Position numbers and translations under genes: made by a program
Notes under the pieces: generated by a model
Told to the model about the DNA's origin: nothing
Databases searched by the model: none
Seen by the model: the letters and a program-made list of their open reading frames with translations, nothing else
Shown here: piece by piece, positions 1 to 6,424 of the stretch
Layout: each line of letters begins with the position of its first letter
How positions within the stretch are numbered: the first letter of the stretch is position 1
Origin: an uncultured Lachnospiraceae bacterium
GTDB taxonomy: Bacteria > Bacillota > Clostridia > Lachnospirales > Lachnospiraceae
DNA length: 6,425 bases
Reading direction: 5' to 3'
NCBI GenBank assembly: GCA_902767065.1
Contig: CACXFW010000006.1
Coordinates: forward strand, 1 to 6,425

Positions 1-728
1 ATGCTCTCTCCCGGCGTTTTCACGGCTGTTCCGTCTGCGATCGTACTGACGGAGGGCAGCGTGGTCACCCTGCCTTCCCTGAGGGAGGCGGAAAGGCACG
101 CAGCCCCGGCCGGTTCGACGCCAATGACGCGGATCCCCGGGTTCAGAAGCTTTGCAAGCGTGGAGATTCCTGTCGCAAGGCCGCCCCCGCCCACCGGAAC
201 CAGGACATACTCCACGGTGGGCAGATCCCGGAAGATCTCCATCATGATCGTCCCCTGCCCCGTGGCGATGGTCAGATCATCGAAGGGGTGGACAAAGGTA
301 TACCCCTGTTCCCCGGCCAGCTTGAGCGCATAGGCGCAGGATTCATCGTAGACATCCCCCTTCAGGATCACCTCAGCCCCATAGCCGCGCGTCCGGTTTA
401 CCTTGATCAAAGGAGTTGTGGTCGGCATGACGATCGTCGCCTTGCATCCGTACTTTGCAGCGGCGTAGGCCACGCCCTGGGCATGGTTGCCCGCGGAAGC
501 GGTAATCAGGCCTCTTCCGCGCTCCTCCGCGGACATCGTGCTGATCCTGTAATAGGCGCCGCGGATCTTATAGGCGCCTGTGACCTGCATGTTTTCCGGT
601 TTCAGGAATACCTTGTTGCCGGACTGCGCGCTGAAATACTCACTGCTGATCAGCTTGGTGGGGGCGGTGACTTTCCTGACAATCTCCGAAGCCTCTTCAA
701 ACGCCTCCAGACTTAGCATCTCCTTCAT
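1..728 (-). CDS. ilvA: Threonine ammonia-lyase (threonine dehydratase), PLP-dependent, 3' end outside window
   Basis: Catalyses PLP-dependent deamination of L-threonine to 2-oxobutyrate and ammonia in the cytoplasm, feeding isoleucine synthesis or threonine catabolism. I translated 242 codons from ATG at 728; the frame is open to the left edge. Visible fold-type II PLP enzyme motifs are TGAYKIRGA at residues 50-58, with K54 the expected Schiff-base lysine; SAGNHAQG at 78-85; a phosphate-binding glycine loop VGGGGL around 179-184; and VEPAGAACL near 204-212. The family's usual S-F-K around the lysine is A-Y-K here. About 400 residues are expected for the medium form with a C-terminal ACT domain, so roughly 40% lies outside the window, and whether an ACT domain exists cannot be seen. 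The start at 728 has GAGG (735-738) six bases upstream, overlapping the ftsY stop; ATG at 719 is in frame but directly abuts AAGGAG, so it is less likely. Biosynthetic (ilvA) versus catabolic (tdcB) role is unresolved. Confidence 0.93.
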   Translation of the reverse strand, partial: MKEMLSLEAFEEASEIVRKVTAPTKLISSEYFSAQSGNKVFLKPENMQVTGAYKIRGAYYRISTMSAEERGRGLITASAGNHAQGVAYAAAKYGCKATIVMPTTTPLIKVNRTRGYGAEVILKGDVYDESCAYALKLAGEQGYTFVHPFDDLTIATGQGTIMMEIFRDLPTVEYVLVPVGGGGLATGISTLAKLLNPGIRVIGVEPAGAACLSASLREGRVTTLPSVSTIADGTAVKTPGES

Positions 729-736
729 TTTCTGCC

Positions 737-1705
737 TCAACTTTCCTCTTCGTCATGATCCGGTTCCGTGTCAAACAGTGCCTTCACATACGCATCCGCA
801 TCGAATTTCTGAAGATCGTCGATCTTCTCCCCCACACCGATATACTTGACCGGAATCCCGAGCTCCGAGTGAATTGCCGCCGCGATTCCGCCCTTTGCCG
901 TTCCGTCCAGCTTGGTCAGGATGATCCCGGAAACCGGCGTCACAGCCTGGAATTCCCTTGCCTGCGCCAGAGCATTCTGTCCCGTCGTTCCATCCAGAAC
1001 AACCAGGGTTTCACGGAACGCTTCCGGATATTCCCTTTCAATGATCCGGTTGATCTTCCCGAGTTCATTCATCAGGTTCTTCTTATTGTGAAGACGTCCC
1101 GCCGTGTCTATGATCAGCACATCCGTTCCTCTCGCCTTCGCGGACGCGATTGCGTCGTAGACAATCGAACCCGGATCAGAGCCGTCCTGCCCGGAAATAA
1201 TCGGAACATCGGCGCGTTTGGCCCACTCTGTCAGCTGTTCGCCCGCCGCCGCGCGGAACGTGTCGGCTGCCGCAAGGATCACGCTTCTCCCCTTGCCCTT
1301 CAGATATGCCGCAAGCTTGCCAATGCTTGTCGTTTTTCCGACGCCGTTGACGCCGACCACCAGGACTACGCTCTTTTTGTTCTCAAACTCATAGTCCGTC
1401 CTTCCCACACTCATCTGATCTTTCATCGATTCCATGAGAAGCTCACGGCACTGCTGCGGATTCCCGATCCGCCGGTCCAGGACCTTCTTTCTCAGATCCG
1501 CAACGATGTTTTCCGCAGCCTTGACGCCGACATCCCCCATGATCAGGATCTCTTCAATCTCTTCATAGAAATCGTCCCCGATCTCCGAATACTGGGCAAG
1601 CGCGTTGTCGAAACCCGACACAATGCTGTTCCTTGTCTTCGCCAGACCGGCTGCAAGGCGCCTGAAAAAGCCTTTCTTTTCCTTCTTTTCTTTCTCTACT
1701 GCCAT
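737..1705 (-). CDS. ftsY: Signal recognition particle receptor GTPase FtsY
   Basis: Membrane-associated SRP receptor. It pairs with Ffh in a GTP-dependent complex that delivers ribosome-nascent chains to the Sec translocon. 322 residues. An N-terminal basic segment (MAVEKEKKEKK) leads into GFFRRLAAGLAKTRN at 12-26, the usual amphipathic membrane-contacting start of the N domain; the long acidic A domain of enterobacterial FtsY is absent, as is common in Firmicutes. G-domain motifs are GVNGVGKTT (118-126, P-loop), DTFRAAA (148-154, SRP-GTPase insertion region), DTAGR (200-204), GQNALAQAREF (242-252), TKLDGTAKGG (264-273) and the closing loop GVGEKIDDL (290-298). The length is normal for a short FtsY. 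ATG at 1705 follows AGGAGG (1712-1717) with a six-base spacer. It lies 47 bases after smc, and its stop codon is embedded in the Shine-Dalgarno of the following threonine ammonia-lyase gene, which suggests co-transcription and perhaps coupled translation. Confidence 0.98.
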   Translation of the reverse strand: MAVEKEKKEKKGFFRRLAAGLAKTRNSIVSGFDNALAQYSEIGDDFYEEIEEILIMGDVGVKAAENIVADLRKKVLDRRIGNPQQCRELLMESMKDQMSVGRTDYEFENKKSVVLVVGVNGVGKTTSIGKLAAYLKGKGRSVILAAADTFRAAAGEQLTEWAKRADVPIISGQDGSDPGSIVYDAIASAKARGTDVLIIDTAGRLHNKKNLMNELGKINRIIEREYPEAFRETLVVLDGTTGQNALAQAREFQAVTPVSGIILTKLDGTAKGGIAAAIHSELGIPVKYIGVGEKIDDLQKFDADAYVKALFDTEPDHDEEES

Positions 1706-1711
1706 AATTTC

Positions 1712-1717
1712 CCTCCT
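1712..1717 (-). promoter_or_regulatory. Strong ribosome binding site of ftsY
   Basis: AGGAGG on the minus strand, six bases before the ftsY ATG. Its first base is also the last base of the palindrome at 1717-1732. Confidence 0.85.
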
Positions 1718-1732
1718 GGAATCCTGATTCCA
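1717..1732. repeat. Short palindrome (7-bp arms, 2-base centre) abutting the ftsY ribosome binding site
   Basis: TGGAATC and GATTCCA flank a CT centre on the plus strand. In mRNA the practical fold is a weak 6-bp stem with a four-base loop. The arm nearest ftsY touches the Shine-Dalgarno. It could be a weak translation-modulating hairpin, a protein-binding dyad, or chance; the sequence does not decide. Confidence 0.5.
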
Positions 1733-1752
1733 TCGGCATTTCTCCGGATCTG

Positions 1753-4700
1753 TCAGGTCAGCTCGCTCTCCACCAGGTCCACCGACACCAGCGCGGACAC
1801 GCCCTTCTCCTGCATCGTGATCCCGTAGAGACGGTCGCAGGAGGCCATGGAACCTCTCCGGTGCGTGATAATGATAAACTGGGTATGTTTTGTCAGCTTA
1901 TGCAGATACTTTGCAAAGCGGTCCACATTCGCCTCATCAAGAGCGGATTCAATCTCGTCGAGCAGGCAGAACGGGGAAGGCTTCAGATTCTGAATCGCAA
2001 AAAGCAGCGCAATCGCGGTAAGACTCTTCTCTCCTCCGGACAGCTGCATCATATTCTGCAGCTTCTTGCCGGGCGGCTGGGCAATCACCCGGATTCCCGC
2101 TTCGAGAATGTCCTCATCCTCCACAAGCTCCAGCGTCCCCTTGCCGCCGCCGAACAGATCCCGGAAGGTCTGGTCAAACTCCGTGCGCATCCTGGCAAAC
2201 TGTTCCTGGAACTGTGCGCGCATGTTCTCATCCAGCTGTTCGATGATCTTGCCAAGATCCGCCGCGCTTTTGACAAGGTCCTCATGCTGCGCGGTCAGGA
2301 ATTCATACCGCTCGGCTACCTCCTTATACTGCTCGATCGCTCCGACATTGACATTGCCGAGCGCCTTGATCTCACGCCGAAGGTCGCCCAGACGTTTCTT
2401 CAGCGCTGTCTGCGACCCAAGATCCTCCCGGCGCATTTCCCTGCACTGGACCGGCGTCAGGTCATATTCCTCCCAGAGGTATTCGATGCTCTTCTCGCGG
2501 CCCTCCTCAAGCTTCTTCTGCTGTTCTTCCAGCCGGAAAACCTCACGGTCCAGCATCGTAATCCGCGCGGACAGCTCTTCCCGCTGATCGAAGAAGGACT
2601 TTCTCAGCGTCAGCCTGTCCTCCTTCTCCTCATTCAAGGCGGCAATCCGGGCGCTTAATCCTTCTTCTTCGCGCTTCGCCTTTTCAATCAGCTCTTTCAG
2701 GCTTTCAATCTTTGCGCTTGTCTCTTCACGCTCCGTTCGGCTGGTGAGGGTGCGGTTTGCAACCTCTTCTTCCTCCTGGCAGCGGTTTTGCACCTCTTCT
2801 CCCAGACGGATCAGATTCTGGGAAATGAAGTTCATCTCCTGTTCATATCCTGCTGCCTCCACCCGGAGCTTCGAAAGGCTTTCTTCCGCCTGCGACAGGG
2901 ATTCATTCAAGGACTCCAGATCCCTTTGCAGCGCCTCGATACGGTCATTTTCCTCTTTCTCGGAAGCATCGCTTTTCTGAAGATGAGCGCCGCTCTTTTC
3001 CTGCTCGGATTCCAGCAGCTTCCTCTCCTCAGCAATCCGCGCACGCTCCAGAGCGATCTTATCCTTCGCCGTCTTTGTCTCTTCCATCCGGCCGGACAGA
3101 TCCTGCATCTTCTGGTCGAGAGAAGAAAGATCGAATTCATTTTTCTGCATCAGGCCGGATACGGCCGCGATCTCATCCCTGAGCCGGTTCCGCCTGGTAT
3201 GGTCCTTCTCGACCCTATCGCTTTGCTCCTCAATCTGTTTCTGCATCCGGGCCAGCTTTTTCTTCGCGTCGTCGATCTCCCTGCGCCTTCCCAGAAGGTT
3301 GCTGTTGTTCTTAAACGCTCCTCCGGTCATGGATCCGCCGGGACTGAGCAGCTCGCCGTCCAGGGTGACCAGCCGCAGGCTGTAACGGTAGCTGCGTGCG
3401 ATCTCCACTGCCCTGTCTATGTTTTCCACGACAACGGTACGGCCGAGCAGATTGCGTACCAGCTCGCGGAACCGGTCTTCACAGGTCACGATCTCCGAAG
3501 CAAGCCCGATCACGCCGAACTCCTCGAGGACGCCCTTTTCCTTCAGCTCACGGCTGTTTTTCATGGCAGTCAGCGGCAGGAAGGTGGCACGCCCGAACCG
3601 GTTTTCCTTCAAAAACGCGATCATGCGCTTTGCCGTCTGCTCATCGGATGTCACGATATTCTGGATGCTTCCGCCAAGCGCTGTCTCGACGGCCAGCTCA
3701 TACTGCTTCGAGGTCTGGATCAGATCCGCCACGACCCCCAGAATCCCGGGGACACGGTCCTTCTGCTCCATGACTCTCCTGATCGAGCCGCCGTACCCCT
3801 CATAACGCTCCGTGATCGCGCGCAGGGTATCAAACCGGGAGGATTCCCTCTGATAGGTCTCGCGCATTTTCGAAAGAAGGTCTGAACCATCCAGGAAGTT
3901 CTTATGCACCTCCTCCAGTTCCAGCGACAGACGTTCGCTCCTTTGCTGAAGCGTTTCTGTCTCCTTCCTCGCATCCTGCTTTTGCTCCTTCAGCCGGGCA
4001 CTGCTCTGGCTCAGCGCAGTTTCATCGCTCAGAAGCGTCAGCTCACGGCTGTTCAGCTCGGCTTCTCTCAGCGCGATCTGCTCGATCATGGTGGAAGCTC
4101 TCTGACGGCCGGTCTGGATATCCGTCCTTTCATTCAGGATCCGGATAATCTGTTCCTTGCTGCTGTCAATCTGCGCGTTCAGATCTGCGATCCTCGTATT
4201 CAGTTCAAGCACATGGCTCTGGGCATCCTCACGCTTCCTGGCACAGGTATCCGCCTCTTTGCCAAGGTCATCCCTGCGTTTTTCGGAAGAGACAATCTGC
4301 TCCCGGCGCTGTGCAATCTCTACCTTCAGGCGCTCAGTGCGAAGGCGAAGCTCCTCATCGGAAGCATCCAGCGTCCGGATCCGGTCCATCGCGCGATCAA
4401 TTCCGCCTGCATGTTCCTGCCTTTGCAGCCGGACAGCGGACAGCGTCTCATTCGCCGAGAACATCTCGCTGTCGATCCTTGTGATTTCCCCGTCAAGCTC
4501 CTCATACCGCGTCTTCGCGCCGGCAAGCTCTTCATTAACGCTCTCAAGCTGGCCTTTCGCGGTATCAAGCCTGTCTTTCGCGTTTTTCAGATTCTCTTCA
4601 TATCGGTCATTGTCGATCAGAAACAGATTCACATCGACAAGCCTCATTTCATCCCGCTTTGTGAGGTAGATCTTCGCCGTCTCGCTCTGCTCCTTCAAAG

Positions 4701-5310
4701 GGCCCGCCTGGCGGGACAGCTCACTGAGGATATCATTGACACGAACCAGGTTGGCCTGCTCGCTCTCGAGCTTCTTCACGGCAGCCATTTTGCGGTGCTT
4801 GTACTTCACAATACCGGCCGCTTCATCGAACAGTTCCCTGCGCTCCTCCGGCTTGCCGTTCAGAATCTTTTCAACCTGTCCCTGTCCGATCAGCGAATAG
4901 CCTTCCTTGCCGATTCCGGTATCAAAGAACAGTTCCTGGATATCCTTCATCCGGACTGTGGTTCCATTGATCAGATACTCCGACTCTCCGGAACGGTACA
5001 GCCGCCTTGCGACAGTCACTTCTTCGTAATCGATCGGAAGCGCATGATCCGCATTATCCAGAGTGATCGCGACATAGGCATAGCTAAGAGGCCGGCGCAC
5101 AGCGGTGCCGGCAAAAATGACATCCTGCATGGACCCGCCGCGCAGCTGCCTGGCGGACTGTTCTCCCAGAACCCAGCGGATCGCGTCAGAGATATTAGAC
5201 TTGCCTGATCCGTTCGGACCGACCACGCCTGTTATTCCGTTGTGGAACTGCAATACGATTTTATTGGCAAAGGACTTAAAGCCCTGCAATTCCAGACTCT
5301 TAAGATACAT
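1753..5310 (-). CDS. smc: Chromosome condensation/segregation ATPase SMC
   Basis: Core subunit of the bacterial SMC-ScpAB condensin, which loads on and extrudes DNA to organise and separate chromosomes. 1185 residues, full length for the family. N-terminal ABC half-head: Walker A GPNGSGKS (31-38), arginine-containing RQLRGG (54-59) and Q-loop GQGQV (142-146). First coiled-coil arm roughly 170-500. Hinge roughly 505-665, from GYGGSIRRVM to the conserved LSPGGSMTGG (655-664). Return coil roughly 670-1040. C-terminal half-head: signature LSGGEK (1090-1095), Walker B FCLLDE (1114-1119) with E1119 as catalytic glutamate, D-loop SALDEAN (1122-1128) and switch histidine H1150 in IIITH. The residues after Walker B read IESALDEAN, where bacterial SMCs typically have V/I-D/E-A-ALDEAN, a mild variation. 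ATG at 5310 follows AGAGG (5316-5320) by five bases, inside the 3' end of rnc. The two genes overlap by 11 bases, so translation is probably coupled. Confidence 0.98.
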   Translation of the reverse strand: MYLKSLELQGFKSFANKIVLQFHNGITGVVGPNGSGKSNISDAIRWVLGEQSARQLRGGSMQDVIFAGTAVRRPLSYAYVAITLDNADHALPIDYEEVTVARRLYRSGESEYLINGTTVRMKDIQELFFDTGIGKEGYSLIGQGQVEKILNGKPEERRELFDEAAGIVKYKHRKMAAVKKLESEQANLVRVNDILSELSRQAGPLKEQSETAKIYLTKRDEMRLVDVNLFLIDNDRYEENLKNAKDRLDTAKGQLESVNEELAGAKTRYEELDGEITRIDSEMFSANETLSAVRLQRQEHAGGIDRAMDRIRTLDASDEELRLRTERLKVEIAQRREQIVSSEKRRDDLGKEADTCARKREDAQSHVLELNTRIADLNAQIDSSKEQIIRILNERTDIQTGRQRASTMIEQIALREAELNSRELTLLSDETALSQSSARLKEQKQDARKETETLQQRSERLSLELEEVHKNFLDGSDLLSKMRETYQRESSRFDTLRAITERYEGYGGSIRRVMEQKDRVPGILGVVADLIQTSKQYELAVETALGGSIQNIVTSDEQTAKRMIAFLKENRFGRATFLPLTAMKNSRELKEKGVLEEFGVIGLASEIVTCEDRFRELVRNLLGRTVVVENIDRAVEIARSYRYSLRLVTLDGELLSPGGSMTGGAFKNNSNLLGRRREIDDAKKKLARMQKQIEEQSDRVEKDHTRRNRLRDEIAAVSGLMQKNEFDLSSLDQKMQDLSGRMEETKTAKDKIALERARIAEERKLLESEQEKSGAHLQKSDASEKEENDRIEALQRDLESLNESLSQAEESLSKLRVEAAGYEQEMNFISQNLIRLGEEVQNRCQEEEEVANRTLTSRTEREETSAKIESLKELIEKAKREEEGLSARIAALNEEKEDRLTLRKSFFDQREELSARITMLDREVFRLEEQQKKLEEGREKSIEYLWEEYDLTPVQCREMRREDLGSQTALKKRLGDLRREIKALGNVNVGAIEQYKEVAERYEFLTAQHEDLVKSAADLGKIIEQLDENMRAQFQEQFARMRTEFDQTFRDLFGGGKGTLELVEDEDILEAGIRVIAQPPGKKLQNMMQLSGGEKSLTAIALLFAIQNLKPSPFCLLDEIESALDEANVDRFAKYLHKLTKHTQFIIITHRRGSMASCDRLYGITMQEKGVSALVSVDLVESELT

Positions 5311-6043
5311 GAATTCCTCTTTGCTTCAGTTCGATCAGCGCCTGATAGGCTGCTTCCATCTCCGCGCCCTTTTTCGTGGCAGCTTTGCCGCGCCCAAGCG
5401 TCATCTGACCGATACATGCTTCCATTTCAAAGTGCTTATCATGGGCCGGTCCTTCTTCCCTGAGCAGATGATAGACCAGCACTTCGCCGGGATACTCCCT
5501 CTGCACAACCTCCTGCAGGATCGTCTTGCTGTCGAAGAACAGCTTCCTGTGCTCAATATCGTTCAGGATGAAGCGCCGGACAAATGCATCTGCTTCTTCC
5601 ATTCCGCGGTCAAGATAGATGGCGCCGATCAGAGCCTCCATCGCGTCCGATACAATCGAATTCCTGCTTCTCCCGCCGGTATGCTCTTCCCCCTTTCCGA
5701 GAAGGAGGTACTTCGGCAGGCCGATCTGCCTCGCGCACATGGCAAGCGTGTTCTCGCAGACAAGGCTTGCGCGAAGCTTCGTCAGATCCCCCTCCGGCAG
5801 TTCAGGATACTGAAGATACAGATGTCTGGAGCTGACCAGCTCCAGGACCGCATCTCCCAGAAACTCGAGCCTTTCGTTATCCCCGGTTCCGTTCGTTTTA
5901 TGCTCGTTCGCATAGGAGCTGTGGCTGAGGGCGCGGTATAAAAGTGTCTGATCCTGGAAGTGTACGCCGATGATCTCTTCCAGTTCTTCCGGCGCAGGGT
6001 ACCTGCCGCATGTTCTGTCTCGAACCTTCTCAACTGACTGCAT
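5300..6043 (-). CDS. rnc: Ribonuclease III
   Basis: Double-strand-specific endoribonuclease that processes rRNA precursors and structured mRNAs; acts as a cytoplasmic homodimer. 247 residues, normal length. The RNase III domain carries HSSYANEH (41-48), the signature [13 protein letters not shown] (56-68) with metal-binding E60 and D64, [13 protein letters not shown] (85-97), and the second acidic pair D133/E136 in [14 protein letters not shown] (132-145), so the active site is intact. The dsRNA-binding domain spans about 171-243, with DSKTILQE at its start and [13 protein letters not shown] near its end. ATG at 6043 overlaps the 3' end of acpP by 14 bases; no in-frame ATG, GTG or TTG lies between it and the conserved domain, so the overlap is probably real. 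Its ribosome binding site is weak (GAGG at 6053-6056, nine bases away), which fits translational coupling to acpP. Its own 3' end overlaps smc. Confidence 0.98.
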   Translation of the reverse strand: MQSVEKVRDRTCGRYPAPEELEEIIGVHFQDQTLLYRALSHSSYANEHKTNGTGDNERLEFLGDAVLELVSSRHLYLQYPELPEGDLTKLRASLVCENTLAMCARQIGLPKYLLLGKGEEHTGGRSRNSIVSDAMEALIGAIYLDRGMEEADAFVRRFILNDIEHRKLFFDSKTILQEVVQREYPGEVLVYHLLREEGPAHDKHFEMEACIGQMTLGRGKAATKKGAEMEAAYQALIELKQRGIHVS

Positions 6044-6260
6044 TCCGGATCGCCTCTACCGCATCCCCGACCGTCACGATCTTCTCCGCTTCCTCCGTCG
6101 GGATCTCAATGTTGAATTCCTCTTCGACCGCCATGATAATCTGGAAGACGTCAAGGCTGTCCGCGCCGAGATCATCCTTGAAGGTCGTCTCCGGTTTGAT
6201 CTCATCCAGATCCACGCTCAGCACATCCGCGATGATTTGCTGCATTTTTTCAAATTCCAT
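6030..6260 (-). CDS. acpP: Acyl carrier protein
   Basis: Small acidic carrier that holds growing acyl chains on a 4'-phosphopantetheine arm for type II fatty acid synthesis and hands them to phospholipid synthesis. 76 residues: [10 protein letters not shown] start, then LGADSLD (31-37) with S35 the attachment serine, then helix II/III sequence [17 protein letters not shown] (45-61). It matches the usual 75-80 residue family length. The start is ATG at 6260, with AGGAGG (6267-6272) six bases upstream. The frame remains open upstream to a TTG at 6332, but that 24-codon extension contains the Shine-Dalgarno itself and non-ACP-like residues, so it is rejected. The gene leads the visible cluster and overlaps rnc by 14 bases. 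It is the expected Firmicutes neighbour of rnc; plsX, often found just upstream, is not in the window. Confidence 0.97.
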   Translation of the reverse strand: MEFEKMQQIIADVLSVDLDEIKPETTFKDDLGADSLDVFQIIMAVEEEFNIEIPTEEAEKIVTVGDAVEAIRNAVS

Positions 6261-6266
6261 AATGGT

Positions 6267-6272
6267 CCTCCT
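6267..6272 (-). promoter_or_regulatory. Ribosome binding site fixing the acpP start
   Basis: AGGAGG on the minus strand with a six-base spacer to ATG at 6260. It is the strongest start signal in the region and settles the start in favour of a 76-residue protein over a 100-residue reading from TTG at 6332. Confidence 0.9.
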
Positions 6273-6297
6273 TGTAATGTCTGTGTCCATATGTATC

Positions 6298-6313
6298 AGC
6301 GGGGAACCCCCCT
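6298..6313. repeat. GGGG/CCCC near-palindrome in the acpP leader
   Basis: The plus strand reads GGGG AA CCCC at 6301-6310. One mismatched pair (6300/6311) and then two more pairs (6299/6312, 6298/6313) extend the symmetry to 16 bases. It sits about 38 bases before the acpP start. It does not resemble the FapR or FabT operator sequences known to control fatty acid genes in Firmicutes. It could be an operator dyad or a small RNA stem; function unknown. Confidence 0.4.
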
Positions 6314-6366
6314 GCCGTATTGCCATTGTCAAGAATTCTCGTAATTATTCAGCACCCCCATTGCTC

Positions 6367-6383
6367 AGAACACTTCGTGTTCT
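6367..6383. repeat. Inverted repeat, 7-bp perfect arms with 3-base loop
   Basis: The arms AGAACAC and GTGTTCT flank TTC on the plus strand (GAA on the minus strand). No T-run follows on the minus strand, so it is not a canonical intrinsic terminator in the acpP direction. It is one half of a two-hairpin module with 6391-6424, seven bases away. Confidence 0.75.
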
Positions 6384-6390
6384 TCGCTGT

Positions 6391-6424
6391 GGGCGGACAG
6401 AGCGGTTTCACCGCTTGTCCGCCC
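6391..6424. repeat. Long GC-rich inverted repeat upstream of acpP
   Basis: On the plus strand GGGCGGACA (6391-6399) pairs with TGTCCGCCC (6416-6424), and AGCGG (6401-6405) with CCGCT (6411-6415). G6400 is a single-base bulge and the central TTTCA can close by one more T-A pair to a TTC loop. This is a 14-15 bp stem and would be very stable in RNA. In the minus-strand direction the following bases are ACAGCGAAG, with no T-run; in the plus direction the sequence ends at the window edge. It may be a terminator for a neighbour outside the window or part of a dispersed palindromic repeat. Confidence 0.75.

Noticed and set aside
717..719. Alternative ATG start for threonine ammonia-lyase.
   Set aside because: AAGGAG directly abuts it with no spacer, while ATG at 728 has GAGG at a normal six-base distance. 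The difference is only three residues.
1737..1739. ATG in the smc-ftsY gap that opens a small frame overlapping ftsY.
   Set aside because: Its GGAG is only two bases away, too close for efficient initiation, and the product overlaps ftsY out of frame with no recognisable features.
755..5208. Several long open frames on the plus strand (for example 755-1828, 1861-2658, 2788-3885, 3904-5208) opposite ftsY and smc.
   Set aside because: These frames are codon-aligned with the genes beneath them, so they close only where the real genes use TTA, CTA or TCA codons, which are rare here. Their products show no recognisable domain, and they lie opposite undisputed genes.
6261..6332. N-terminal extension of acpP to a TTG at 6332, giving 100 residues.
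   Set aside because: The extension encodes the Shine-Dalgarno as Arg-Arg, lacks its own ribosome binding site, and makes the protein longer than the family; ATG at 6260 has an ideal AGGAGG.
6327..6332. Perfect TTGACA as a -35 box for acpP.
   Set aside because: No acceptable -10 lies at 16-18 bases; the expected positions fall in a G/C-rich stretch.
6391..6424. Intrinsic terminator in the acpP direction.
   Set aside because: The stem is strong enough, but the bases that follow on the minus strand contain no T-run. A terminator in the opposite direction cannot be judged because the window ends.
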